Positions 1-5,015 of a stretch of 5,015 bases of DNA are shown one piece after another (within the stretch, counting starts at the first letter, position 1; each line of letters opens with the position of its first letter). Below the pieces are notes generated by a model that saw only the letters and a list, made by a program, of their open reading frames with translations, was not told the origin of the DNA and searched no databases. This DNA comes from an uncultured Devosia sp. (lineage in GTDB: Bacteria; Pseudomonadota; Alphaproteobacteria; Rhizobiales; Devosiaceae): the NCBI GenBank assembly GCA_946480655.1, contig CAMLKN010000193.1:1-5015 (forward strand), given 5' to 3'. The position numbers and the translations under genes are program-made.

Positions 1-386
1 CGGGCCAGCACTGCCGCGACGGCGAGCCCCAGCGTCAGGCCCACCCGCACGAGCAGGTTGTCGCCATAGAGCCCGCCCAGCCCGGTGCACAGCGACAGCG
101 CGCCGATGACGAGGATGATCTGGGCAAAAAGCTGCAGGCGCGCCATGCCCTGCATGCGGATGAAAAGGCCGGCGCCGAACAGCACGACGCCGAGGGCCAC
201 CAGCGTTTCCAGCGTCGGCAGGAAGGCCGCGATGCCGCAGGCAACCGCCGTCGCCCCCAGCGCGTAGAGGATATTGGCGCCCAGGGCCCCGGTATCGGCC
301 GCGGCGAAGCCCTTCAGCCGCTCAGCCTCCTCCGGCGTGATCCGGCCGGACTTGACCAGCGCATCGAGATCGAGCGTGACCTTCAT
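1..386 (-). CDS. DUF2157-like multi-pass membrane protein, N-terminal part (cut by window edge)
   Basis: Reading leftwards from an ATG at 386-384, the frame stays open to the window edge, giving 128 complete codons and no stop, so the C-terminus lies outside. The first 30 or so residues are soluble and contain VKSGRITPEEAERLKGF (11-27), a short helical segment. At least four hydrophobic stretches follow, at roughly residues 37-57, 59-76, 87-106 and 111-128, some separated by only a few residues. A short 'x-G-x-I-(T/S)-x-E-x-A-E-x-L' leader followed by closely packed membrane helices is typical of DUF2157-type predicted inner-membrane proteins, whose biochemical role is not established. The start is well supported by GGAGGTGA (complement of 391-398), which matches the 16S anti-Shine-Dalgarno four bases before the ATG. 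The gene is divergent from the old yellow enzyme. The membrane-protein call is firm; the family name is by resemblance only. Confidence 0.75.
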   Translation of the reverse strand, partial: MKVTLDLDALVKSGRITPEEAERLKGFAAADTGALGANILYALGATAVACGIAAFLPTLETLVALGVVLFGAGLFIRMQGMARLQLFAQIILVIGALSLCTGLGGLYGDNLLVRVGLTLGLAVAAVLA

Positions 387-390
387 TGCC

Positions 391-398
391 TCACCTCC
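391..398 (-). promoter_or_regulatory. Strong Shine-Dalgarno of the membrane-protein gene
   Basis: TCACCTCC on the plus strand reads GGAGGTGA on the minus strand, an eight-base match to the complement of the 16S rRNA 3' end. It lies four bases before the ATG at 386 and fixes that start. Confidence 0.8.
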
Positions 399-479
399 CC
401 CGCAAGTGGGCCAAGGCTAGAACAACCGCTCGATTCTGCCCACAGCCCGCCACACCTGCACTGGCCGCATGGTAACAAT

Positions 480-505
480 CTTTCATCGGCACTTGCCGAT
501 GAAAG
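480..505. promoter_or_regulatory. Near-perfect 26-bp palindrome, probable operator between divergent genes
   Basis: The left arm CTTTCATCGGCA (480-491) and right arm TGCCGATGAAAG (494-505) are exact reverse complements over 12 bp, separated only by CT (492-493). It lies in the gap between the divergent membrane-protein and old-yellow-enzyme genes, 55 bp before the latter's ATG and 93 bp before the former's. Neither side has a T-run, and a two-base loop is sterically poor, so a rho-independent terminator is unlikely. A binding site for a dimeric repressor or activator is the better inference. A weak plus-strand promoter could overlap it: TTGCCG at 493-498, then 17 bp, then CATCTA at 516-521, but the -10 match is poor. 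The cognate regulator is not in this window. Confidence 0.6.
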
Positions 506-549
506 GCAAAAGTTGCATCTAGGGCAACGATCACCTGACCCAGCCGGCC

Positions 550-555
550 AAGGAA
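550..555 (+). promoter_or_regulatory. Ribosome binding site of the old yellow enzyme gene
   Basis: AAGGAA lies five bases before the ATG at 561. It favours this start over an in-frame TTG at 513, which would add 16 residues that do not resemble the family's N-terminus and would overlap the regulatory region. Confidence 0.65.
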
Positions 556-560
556 ATTTC

Positions 561-1682
561 ATGTCCAAGCTCTTTTCGCCTGTCGCCCTGCGCGGCCTCA
601 CCCTGCGCAACCGCACCGTCGTCGCCCCGATGTGCCAATATTCCGCCATCGACGGCTTCGCCAATGACTGGCATTTCGTGCATCTGGGGCGCTTCGCCCT
701 TGGCGGTTTCGGCCTGGTGATCGTCGAGGCGACCGGCGTCCTGCCCGAGGCGCGCATTTCCTATGGCGACCTTGGCCTGTGGAAGGACGAGCACATCGCC
801 CCCCTCGCCCGCATCGTCGATTTCCTCCACGCCAATGGCGCCGCCGCCGGCATCCAGCTCGCCCATGCCGGCCGCAAGGCGTCTACCCCGGTCACCTGGC
901 ACACGGCCGAAGACCTCGCCACCGAGGAAGGCCGCCGGGAGCGGGGCTATGAGCACTGGCAGCCTGTCGCGCCCAGCGCCGAATCGCATGATCCGAACAA
1001 TCCCGATTTCCAGGTCCCCACGGCTCTGGACGCGGACGGCATCCGTCGGGTCATCGACGGCTTCGTCGCCGCCGCCAAGCGCGCCGAAAAGGCTGGCTTC
1101 GACACGGTGGAAATCCATGCCGCCCACGGCTACCTGCTCAACCAGTTCCTGAGCCCGCTCGCCAATCACCGCACCGACCAGTATGGCGGCAGCCGCGAGA
1201 ACCGCATGCGCCTCGTGCTCGAAGTGGCCGAGGCCGTCCGCGCCGCCTGGCCCGCCGACAAGCCGCTTTTGGCCCGCCTCTCGGTCAGCGACAATGCGCC
1301 GGGCGGCTGGACGCCGGAGGACAGCGTGGTGCTCGCCCGCGAACTCAAGGCACGCGGCGTCGATGCCATCGATTGCTCCAGCGGTGGCCTCGCCCAGGGG
1401 CGCATCGCGTCCACCGCCGCCTATCAGGTCCCCTTCGCCAAGACCGTGCGCGATGGCGCCGGCATTCCGACCATGGCCGTTGGCCTCCTGGGCGATGTGC
1501 AGGCGGCAGAAGCCATCCTCCAGTCGGGTGAGGCCGATTTCATTGCCCTGGCCCGCGGCGCCCTCGACGACCCCAACTGGGCCGTCCATGCCGCCCGTGT
1601 GCTCGATGGCGAATACACCCTCTGGCCGGTGCAGGCGCGTCGCGTTGCTGGACGCGACCAGGTCCTCGGCCTGCGCGGCTGA
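561..1682 (+). CDS. Old yellow enzyme, class II (YqjM/XenA-like) NAD(P)H:flavin oxidoreductase
   Basis: This 373-residue protein is a complete (beta/alpha)8-barrel FMN enzyme of the old yellow enzyme family. Members use NAD(P)H to reduce activated C=C bonds (enones, maleimides) and sometimes nitro compounds, in the cytosol. Visible hallmarks are the N-terminal SPVALRGLTLRNRTVVAPM; Cys25 and Tyr27 in MCQYS, where the class II flavin-tuning Cys lies; the strand GIQLAHAGRK (97-106) with Gln99; the substrate-binding pair His186/His189 in EIHAAHGYLLNQFLSP, followed by NHRTDQYGGSRENR (202-215); Arg239 in LLARLSVSD; and the FMN-phosphate region GLLGD (308-312) with ALARGALDDPNW (329-340). The C-terminal WPVQ (355-358) corresponds to the region where XenA-type enzymes place an active-site Trp. 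Length is close to XenA (about 363) and longer than YqjM (338). The ATG at 561 is chosen because of AAGGAA just upstream and family alignment. The physiological substrate cannot be read from the sequence. Confidence 0.93.
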   Translation: MSKLFSPVALRGLTLRNRTVVAPMCQYSAIDGFANDWHFVHLGRFALGGFGLVIVEATGVLPEARISYGDLGLWKDEHIAPLARIVDFLHANGAAAGIQLAHAGRKASTPVTWHTAEDLATEEGRRERGYEHWQPVAPSAESHDPNNPDFQVPTALDADGIRRVIDGFVAAAKRAEKAGFDTVEIHAAHGYLLNQFLSPLANHRTDQYGGSRENRMRLVLEVAEAVRAAWPADKPLLARLSVSDNAPGGWTPEDSVVLARELKARGVDAIDCSSGGLAQGRIASTAAYQVPFAKTVRDGAGIPTMAVGLLGDVQAAEAILQSGEADFIALARGALDDPNWAVHAARVLDGEYTLWPVQARRVAGRDQVLGLRG

Positions 1683-1701
1683 TTTTCCCGGTAAGGCCAC
1701 A

Positions 1702-1721
1702 GGGCGAACCAAATTTCGCCC
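1702..1721. repeat. Short inverted repeat after the old yellow enzyme gene, possible weak terminator or processing stem
   Basis: GGGCGAA (1702-1708) and TTCGCCC (1715-1721) are exact reverse complements around a six-base loop, starting 20 bp after the old yellow enzyme stop. There is no T-run downstream, so this is not a canonical rho-independent terminator. It could stabilise the mRNA 3' end or weakly attenuate read-through into the gene at 1791. A second, 6-bp repeat (GCCTGC 1744-1749 / GCAGGC 1770-1775) is in the same gap and is probably insignificant. Confidence 0.35.
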
Positions 1722-1778
1722 CGATGTCCCGCTCAACCTTGCGGCCTGCTTCGCCGAGCACCAAGTGAGGCAGGCTGC

Positions 1779-1785
1779 AGGAGAG
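1779..1785 (+). promoter_or_regulatory. Ribosome binding site of the secreted-protein gene
   Basis: AGGAGAG lies five bases before the ATG at 1791 and supports that start over the internal Met11 and Met13, which would remove most of the signal peptide. Confidence 0.65.
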
Positions 1786-1790
1786 ACAAA

Positions 1791-2222
1791 ATGGATACCA
1801 AAGCCGCCATCCTCGCCCTCATGACCATGTGGGGCGTCGGCACCTGCACCGCCGTACCGGCCCTCGCGCAGGAGACCGAGCCGGCCGCCGAGGAAGCGGC
1901 AAGCGGCGAGAACAATCTCCTGCTCAACCGCGTCTGGGTGAAGGACGGCGATGCCTCCGCCCTGCCCGGCGTCATGCACATCTTCCTCGCCGATGGCACC
2001 ATGGTCAGCGACAGCTGCTGGGAGACCTATCGCCTCTCGAACTGGAGCCAGGTTTCCGAGACAGCAATCTCATGGGACGAGGACGGCATGACCATCAATG
2101 CCGACATCTATTCCCTGACCGAGACCGAACTGGTTCTAAACCTCAAGCTGGTCGGCGGCGACGAGGAACAGCGCTTCGTGCCCGCCACCGCACCCTATGT
2201 GTGCCCGGACATGCCCAAATGA
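1791..2222 (+). CDS. Small secreted (periplasmic) protein of unknown function
   Basis: This 143-residue protein has an apparent Sec signal peptide: Lys4, a hydrophobic stretch at about 5-22, and an AVPALA|QE signal peptidase I site after residue 26. A low-complexity Glu/Ala linker follows (about 28-40). The mature domain (about 42-143) alternates short polar and hydrophobic segments rich in Trp, Asp and Thr, such as NRVWVKDGD, GVMHIFLADGTMVSDSCWETY and TELVLNLKLVGG. This suggests a small all-beta fold, perhaps lipocalin- or META-like, which is inference only. Two cysteines remain after cleavage, Cys76 and Cys138, and could form a periplasmic disulfide. Cys19 lies inside the signal peptide and is not in a lipobox, so it is probably not a lipoprotein. 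The gene follows the old yellow enzyme by 108 bp on the same strand, so co-transcription is possible but unproven. It converges with kup 37 bp downstream. I do not recognise a named family. Confidence 0.8.
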   Translation: MDTKAAILALMTMWGVGTCTAVPALAQETEPAAEEAASGENNLLLNRVWVKDGDASALPGVMHIFLADGTMVSDSCWETYRLSNWSQVSETAISWDEDGMTINADIYSLTETELVLNLKLVGGDEEQRFVPATAPYVCPDMPK

Positions 2223-2259
2223 GACGCCTGGTGCTAACAGTGTGCTAGCAAATTCGGCC

Positions 2260-4188
2260 TCAGATGATGACCTGAGTGCCGATTTCGACCACGCGACCCG
2301 TCGGAATGTGGAAGTATTCGGTCGCGTCGCTGGCATTGCGCGCCAGTCGAATGAACAGTCGATCCTGCCAGAACCGCAATGGACCGGTCTTCTGTCCCAG
2401 TTTCAAAGAGCGGCGCGACAGGAAGAACGAAGTTGACATGATGTCGAACTTCCAGCCCAACTTGCGTGCCAGCGCCAATGCCTTGGGAATATTGGGCGTC
2501 TCCATGAAGCCGAACGTCACGACCACGCGGAAAAACAGCTCGTTATAGGCGTCGATCGTCACCTTTTCGTCGTCCGGCACCCGCGGCGAGGTTGAAGTCC
2601 GGACCGTCAGGATGACGTTCTGCTCGTGTAACACCTTGTAATGCTTGAGAGAATGCAGCAAGGCGGTCGGCGCCCCCTCGACATCCGAGGTCAGGAAAAT
2701 CGCCGTACCCGGCACGGTCGTCGGCTTCTTCTTGGACAGGTTCTCGACCAGAAATTCGAGCGGAACTTCATCCTTGCGGGTCTTTTCCGCAAGGCGCCGA
2801 CGCCCAGCCATCCAGGTCGCCATGATGAAGACCAGTAAGGTGGCTACCACGGTCGGCACCCAGCCGCCCTGGGTGAACTTGGCGAGGTTGGCTATGAAGA
2901 AGCCCAGGTCGATCAGCCCGAGCGGGATGACAACGGCCAGCGCCGAGACCAGTTTCCAGCCCCAGATGCCGCGCATGACGATGAACAGCAGAATGGCAGT
3001 CACCAGCATTTCGCCTGTCACGGCAATACCATAGGCCGCCGACAGGCCGCTCGAGCTGCCAAAGCCGATCACCAGGGCCGCGACGGCGATGAACAGCATC
3101 GTGTTCACCTGCGGCATGTAGATCTGCCCGCTCTGGGTCTCTGATGTGTGCAGAACATTGAGGCGCGGCAGCAGGTTGAGGTTGGTCGCCTGCCGCGCCA
3201 GCGAGTAAGCGCCTGAGATGACCGCCTGGCTGGCGATGACCGTTGCCATGGTGGCGAGGATCACCATGGGGATGCGCGCCCATTCGGGCTGCATCAGGAA
3301 GAACGGGTTCTCCGCAGCGTGCGGATGGGCCAGCACGAAAGCGCCCTGCCCGAAATAGTTCAGCAGAAGGCACGGAAAGACGATGATCAGCCAGCCCATG
3401 ACGATGGGCTTGCGGCCGAAGTGCCCCAGGTCAACATAGAGAGCTTCCGCACCGGTCACGGCGAGGAAGACCGCGCCCAGGACGACCAGGGCGATGCCCG
3501 TGTGGTTGACGACAAAGGCAAGCCCATAGATAGGGTTGATGGCGAAAAGGACTTCAGGCGCCTCGCTGATATGGACGGCGCCCGATACGCCGAGCGACAG
3601 GAACCAGATGGCGGTAATCGGGCCAAACACGGCCGCCACCTTGCCGGTGCCAAAGCGCTGCACCATGAACAGCGCAATGATGATCAGCAGGGTGATGGGG
3701 ACAATCCACCGCGTCAGGCGCGGCTCAACCACCTGCAGACCCTCGACGGCGGAAAGCACCGAAATGGCGGGGGTAATGATGGCATCGCCGAAAAACAGTG
3801 CGGCGCCGACCAGACCCAGCGCCAGCACAATCCCGCGATTGGATTTGACCGCCTTGCGCGCGAGCGACATCAGCGAGAGCGTGCCGCCTTCACCATTATT
3901 GTCGGCCCGGAGCACGAAGCCCACATACTTGACCGTCACGATCAGTGTCAGTGCCCACACGATCAGGGAGAGAAGACCCAGCACTTCATCGAAGCCTGCG
4001 ACCGACTGACCACCATGGGTGGTGGCGTGCAGAGCCTCGCGGAAAGCGTAGAGCGGGCTGGTCCCGATATCGCCGAAGACAACCCCGAGCGCCCCAAGAA
4101 CGAGGATCGGCAGGCTGGTTCTTGCGTGTCCGGCCTGGTCGGTCGCAACGTCACCGGCCTGGCGGCCGGCAGTTTCCGTATGCGTCAT
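2260..4188 (-). CDS. kup: Kup-family K+/H+ symporter (low-affinity potassium uptake)
   Basis: This 642-residue inner-membrane protein imports K+ with H+ in the KUP/HAK/KT family. The membrane part (about 27-460) shows roughly 12 hydrophobic segments and the diagnostic motifs in order: GVVFGDIGTSPLYAFREA (35-52; Asp40 in the position tied to proton coupling), RADNNGEGGTLSLMSLA (94-110), GDAIITPAISVLSAVEG (134-150), GAEALYVDLGHFGRKPI (246-262), LNYFGQGA (276-283), ASQAVISGAYSLARQ (319-333), IYMPQVNTML (356-365) and SAAYGIAVTGEM (383-394). Residues 461-642 form the cytosolic C-terminal domain, ending in TGRVVEIGTQVII. Length matches bacterial Kup proteins (about 620-640). The ATG at 4188 is chosen because the frame runs much further upstream, to 4629, but overlaps the neighbouring gene and loses Kup similarity there. 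The Shine-Dalgarno is weak, the nearest being GAGA (complement of 4201-4204), 12 bases away. A separate promoter appears to lie just upstream. No key residue looks missing. Confidence 0.95.
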   Translation of the reverse strand: MTHTETAGRQAGDVATDQAGHARTSLPILVLGALGVVFGDIGTSPLYAFREALHATTHGGQSVAGFDEVLGLLSLIVWALTLIVTVKYVGFVLRADNNGEGGTLSLMSLARKAVKSNRGIVLALGLVGAALFFGDAIITPAISVLSAVEGLQVVEPRLTRWIVPITLLIIIALFMVQRFGTGKVAAVFGPITAIWFLSLGVSGAVHISEAPEVLFAINPIYGLAFVVNHTGIALVVLGAVFLAVTGAEALYVDLGHFGRKPIVMGWLIIVFPCLLLNYFGQGAFVLAHPHAAENPFFLMQPEWARIPMVILATMATVIASQAVISGAYSLARQATNLNLLPRLNVLHTSETQSGQIYMPQVNTMLFIAVAALVIGFGSSSGLSAAYGIAVTGEMLVTAILLFIVMRGIWGWKLVSALAVVIPLGLIDLGFFIANLAKFTQGGWVPTVVATLLVFIMATWMAGRRRLAEKTRKDEVPLEFLVENLSKKKPTTVPGTAIFLTSDVEGAPTALLHSLKHYKVLHEQNVILTVRTSTSPRVPDDEKVTIDAYNELFFRVVVTFGFMETPNIPKALALARKLGWKFDIMSTSFFLSRRSLKLGQKTGPLRFWQDRLFIRLARNASDATEYFHIPTGRVVEIGTQVII

Positions 4189-4224
4189 GAGCTTTGGGGC
4201 TCTCGCTGTTTCAGGGCGGGCGCC

Positions 4225-4253
4225 GCTATACACCCGCCACCCGTCACAGACAA
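4225..4253 (-). promoter_or_regulatory. Candidate sigma70-type promoter for kup
   Basis: On the minus strand, TTGTCT (complement of 4248-4253) is followed by a 17-bp spacer and TATAGC (complement of 4225-4230). Each hexamer matches the consensus at four of six positions. Transcription would start near 4218, giving a leader of about 30 nt before the kup ATG. A GGCGGG/CCCGCC inverted repeat (4215-4220 and 4233-4238) brackets the -10 and might be an operator. This is a prediction from spacing and consensus only. Confidence 0.45.
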
Positions 4254-4282
4254 CACCCGTTGACCCGAATAGTTCAAAAGCG

Positions 4283-4316
4283 GTCAAGGGTCGCCCGTTT
4301 CCGGACAACCCTTGAC
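4283..4316 (-). terminator. Stem-loop between the FMN reductase gene and kup, probable terminator
   Basis: GTCAAGGGT (4283-4291) and ACCCTTGAC (4308-4316) are exact 9-bp reverse complements around a 16-nt loop. The loop can itself fold: CCG at 4295-4297 pairs with CGG at 4302-4304. Read on the minus strand, the stem is followed after CG by CTTTTG, a short T-run. It lies about 30 bp after the FMN reductase stop and upstream of the candidate kup promoter, as expected for a terminator separating two units. The T-run is only four bases, so efficiency may be modest. Confidence 0.5.
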
Positions 4317-4345
4317 TGGCAAACGAGGACTTGGAGGTCTTCGGA

Positions 4346-4963
4346 TTATTCGGCCGCTTCTGCGACCTGCTCGGCGTCTTCCTCGCGGGCAGCCTTGGCC
4401 GCAGTGCCCCACCAGACAAGCTGGTCCAGCATGTCCTTGGTCGAGTTGGCAATCGAGCCTTCGATATCGGCCAGGGTCTTGGTGCCGCCGAAACCGGGGT
4501 GGACCGACATAAAGTCAGCGCCAGCAATGTGCACGGCCGACCGGGTCGAGACCATCTGCAGTTCGATGCCAATGGTGCGCAGGTTTTCGATGGCACGGGC
4601 AGCGCCGACAGTGCCGTAACCCACAGCACCGAAGGCCTTCTTGTTCCAGTTGGTATAGGCTTGGTCGATGGCGTTCTTCAGCGCACCAGTGATGGCACGG
4701 TTGTACTCGGCGACCACGAAGATGAAGCCGTCGAACTCGGAAATCTTGTTCTGCCAGCGAACAGCCTCGGCGTTCTGCGACGGCATCCAGGCATTGGAAG
4801 CCATCTCGTCGAAGAACGGCAGGTCGAAGTCGCGCAGGTCGACGATCTCGGCCTGGATTTCCGGGCGTGCATTCGCCTTTTCGAGGATCCACTTGGCGGG
4901 AATCTCGCCAAAACGGGTGGGGCGGGTGGACGAGATGATGACGCCGATCTTGAGCTTGGACAC
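4346..4963 (-). CDS. NAD(P)H-dependent FMN reductase-like flavodoxin-fold oxidoreductase
   Basis: This 205-residue cytosolic protein belongs to the NADPH-dependent FMN reductase family (flavodoxin-like fold), which includes quinone, azo-dye and chromate reductases. The N-terminal beta strand KLKIGVIISSTRPTRFGE (3-20) carries the Ser/Thr/Arg-rich FMN phosphate loop. DLPFFDE (47-53) and VVAEYNRAITGALKNAID (83-100) form the isoalloxazine-binding segment, and AVGYGTVGAARAIENLR (113-129) is the third flavin-contacting loop. The usual Pro of the PEYN motif is Ala85 here. The last 18 or so residues are an Ala/Glu-rich tail beyond the fold. The start is a GTG at 4963-4961, supported by AAGGAGG (complement of 4971-4977) seven bases upstream. 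It lies upstream of kup on the same strand, separated by a gap with a terminator-like stem. The electron acceptor cannot be predicted. Confidence 0.92.
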   Translation of the reverse strand: MSKLKIGVIISSTRPTRFGEIPAKWILEKANARPEIQAEIVDLRDFDLPFFDEMASNAWMPSQNAEAVRWQNKISEFDGFIFVVAEYNRAITGALKNAIDQAYTNWNKKAFGAVGYGTVGAARAIENLRTIGIELQMVSTRSAVHIAGADFMSVHPGFGGTKTLADIEGSIANSTKDMLDQLVWWGTAAKAAREEDAEQVAEAAE

Positions 4964-4970
4964 TGAATGC

Positions 4971-4977
4971 CCTCCTT
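4971..4977 (-). promoter_or_regulatory. Strong Shine-Dalgarno that decides the GTG start of the FMN reductase
   Basis: CCTCCTT on the plus strand reads AAGGAGG on the minus strand, seven bases before the GTG. No ATG is available at that spacing, so the non-ATG start is well supported. Confidence 0.8.
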
Positions 4978-4993
4978 GGTAACAAATCGTAAC
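4978..4993. promoter_or_regulatory. GTAAC direct repeat upstream of the FMN reductase, possible regulator site
   Basis: GTAAC occurs at 4979-4983 and again at 4989-4993, exactly one helical turn (10 bp) apart, in the 52 bp visible upstream of the GTG start. A minus-strand -10-like TACGAT (complement of 4986-4991) overlaps the second copy, but no good -35 is visible before the window ends. The arrangement would suit a repressor acting at the promoter. The evidence is only the repeat and its location. Confidence 0.3.
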
Positions 4994-5015
4994 TGAGGCG
5001 ATATATGTGCCTGTC

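Noticed and set aside
513..560. TTG start adding 16 residues to the old yellow enzyme
   Set aside because: The ATG at 561 has a good ribosome binding site and matches the family N-terminus; the extra residues do not.
531..1979. A 482-codon open frame on the minus strand covering the old yellow enzyme gene and part of the secreted-protein gene
   Set aside because: It is an antisense shadow of high-GC codon use: the plus-strand protein has all family motifs, while this frame shows no recognisable domain and is rich in Gly, Ala, Asp and Glu as expected for a mirror frame.
2232..2250. Inverted repeat TGCTA...TAGCA between the convergent secreted-protein and kup genes as a bidirectional terminator
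   Set aside because: The arms are only 5 bp, AT-containing, around a 9-nt loop with no T-run on either side. The overlapping GTGCTA direct repeat (2231-2236, 2242-2247) explains much of the resemblance.
3319..4263. A 314-codon open frame on the plus strand antisense to kup
   Set aside because: It mirrors the membrane-protein codons of kup, reading as a strongly polar, low-complexity sequence rich in Arg, Asp, Gln and His, and it has no domain signal.
4189..4345. A c-di-AMP or other potassium-responsive riboswitch upstream of kup
   Set aside because: The predicted leader after the candidate promoter is only about 30 nt, and I see no conserved riboswitch core; c-di-AMP riboswitches are mainly known from Firmicutes and Actinobacteria.
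4186..4629. N-terminal extension of kup by 147 residues
   Set aside because: The frame is open by chance through the intergenic gap and into the FMN reductase gene. The extension lacks Kup similarity and would run across the probable terminator and the candidate kup promoter.
1..5015. Mobile element, CRISPR array, phage or defence system
   Set aside because: There are no transposase or integrase frames, regularly spaced repeats or terminal inverted repeats, and all five genes have similar composition and tight spacing typical of core chromosome.

Overview
The window is GC-rich chromosomal DNA, best explained as coming from an alphaproteobacterium, probably a member of the Rhizobiales (Hyphomicrobiales) such as Devosia or a relative. 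This rests on the G/C-heavy third codon positions, the look of the Kup, old-yellow-enzyme and FMN-reductase proteins, and the classic GGAGGT-type ribosome binding sites. The genus is a guess. There are five protein-coding genes, one of them cut by the left edge. I see no RNA genes, mobile elements, CRISPR arrays or phage genes.

Layout. Positions 1-386 (minus) hold the N-terminal part of a multi-pass membrane protein resembling the DUF2157 family. It diverges from 561-1682 (plus), a class II (YqjM/XenA-like) old yellow enzyme. The 174-bp divergent gap contains a near-perfect 26-bp palindrome with 12-bp arms, the strongest unexplained element here. Next on the plus strand, 108 bp downstream, is 1791-2222, a small secreted protein of unknown function. 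It converges with 2260-4188 (minus), a Kup-family proton/potassium symporter. Upstream of kup on the same strand is 4346-4963 (minus), a flavodoxin-fold NAD(P)H-dependent FMN reductase with a GTG start. The gap between these two carries a terminator-like stem-loop and a candidate kup promoter, so they are probably separate transcription units.

How the genes relate. Two genes are flavin redox enzymes: the old yellow enzyme reduces activated C=C bonds such as those of enones and other electrophiles, and the FMN-reductase-like protein may supply reduced flavin or reduce quinones. A GGTAACAA motif occurs near both promoter regions. It could reflect a shared redox or electrophile-responsive regulator, but that is speculative. 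Kup is a housekeeping potassium importer with no evident functional link to its neighbours. Overall this is an ordinary chromosomal neighbourhood. I found no convincing sign of a new biological system, and the points worth a second look are regulatory DNA elements and the uncharacterised secreted protein.
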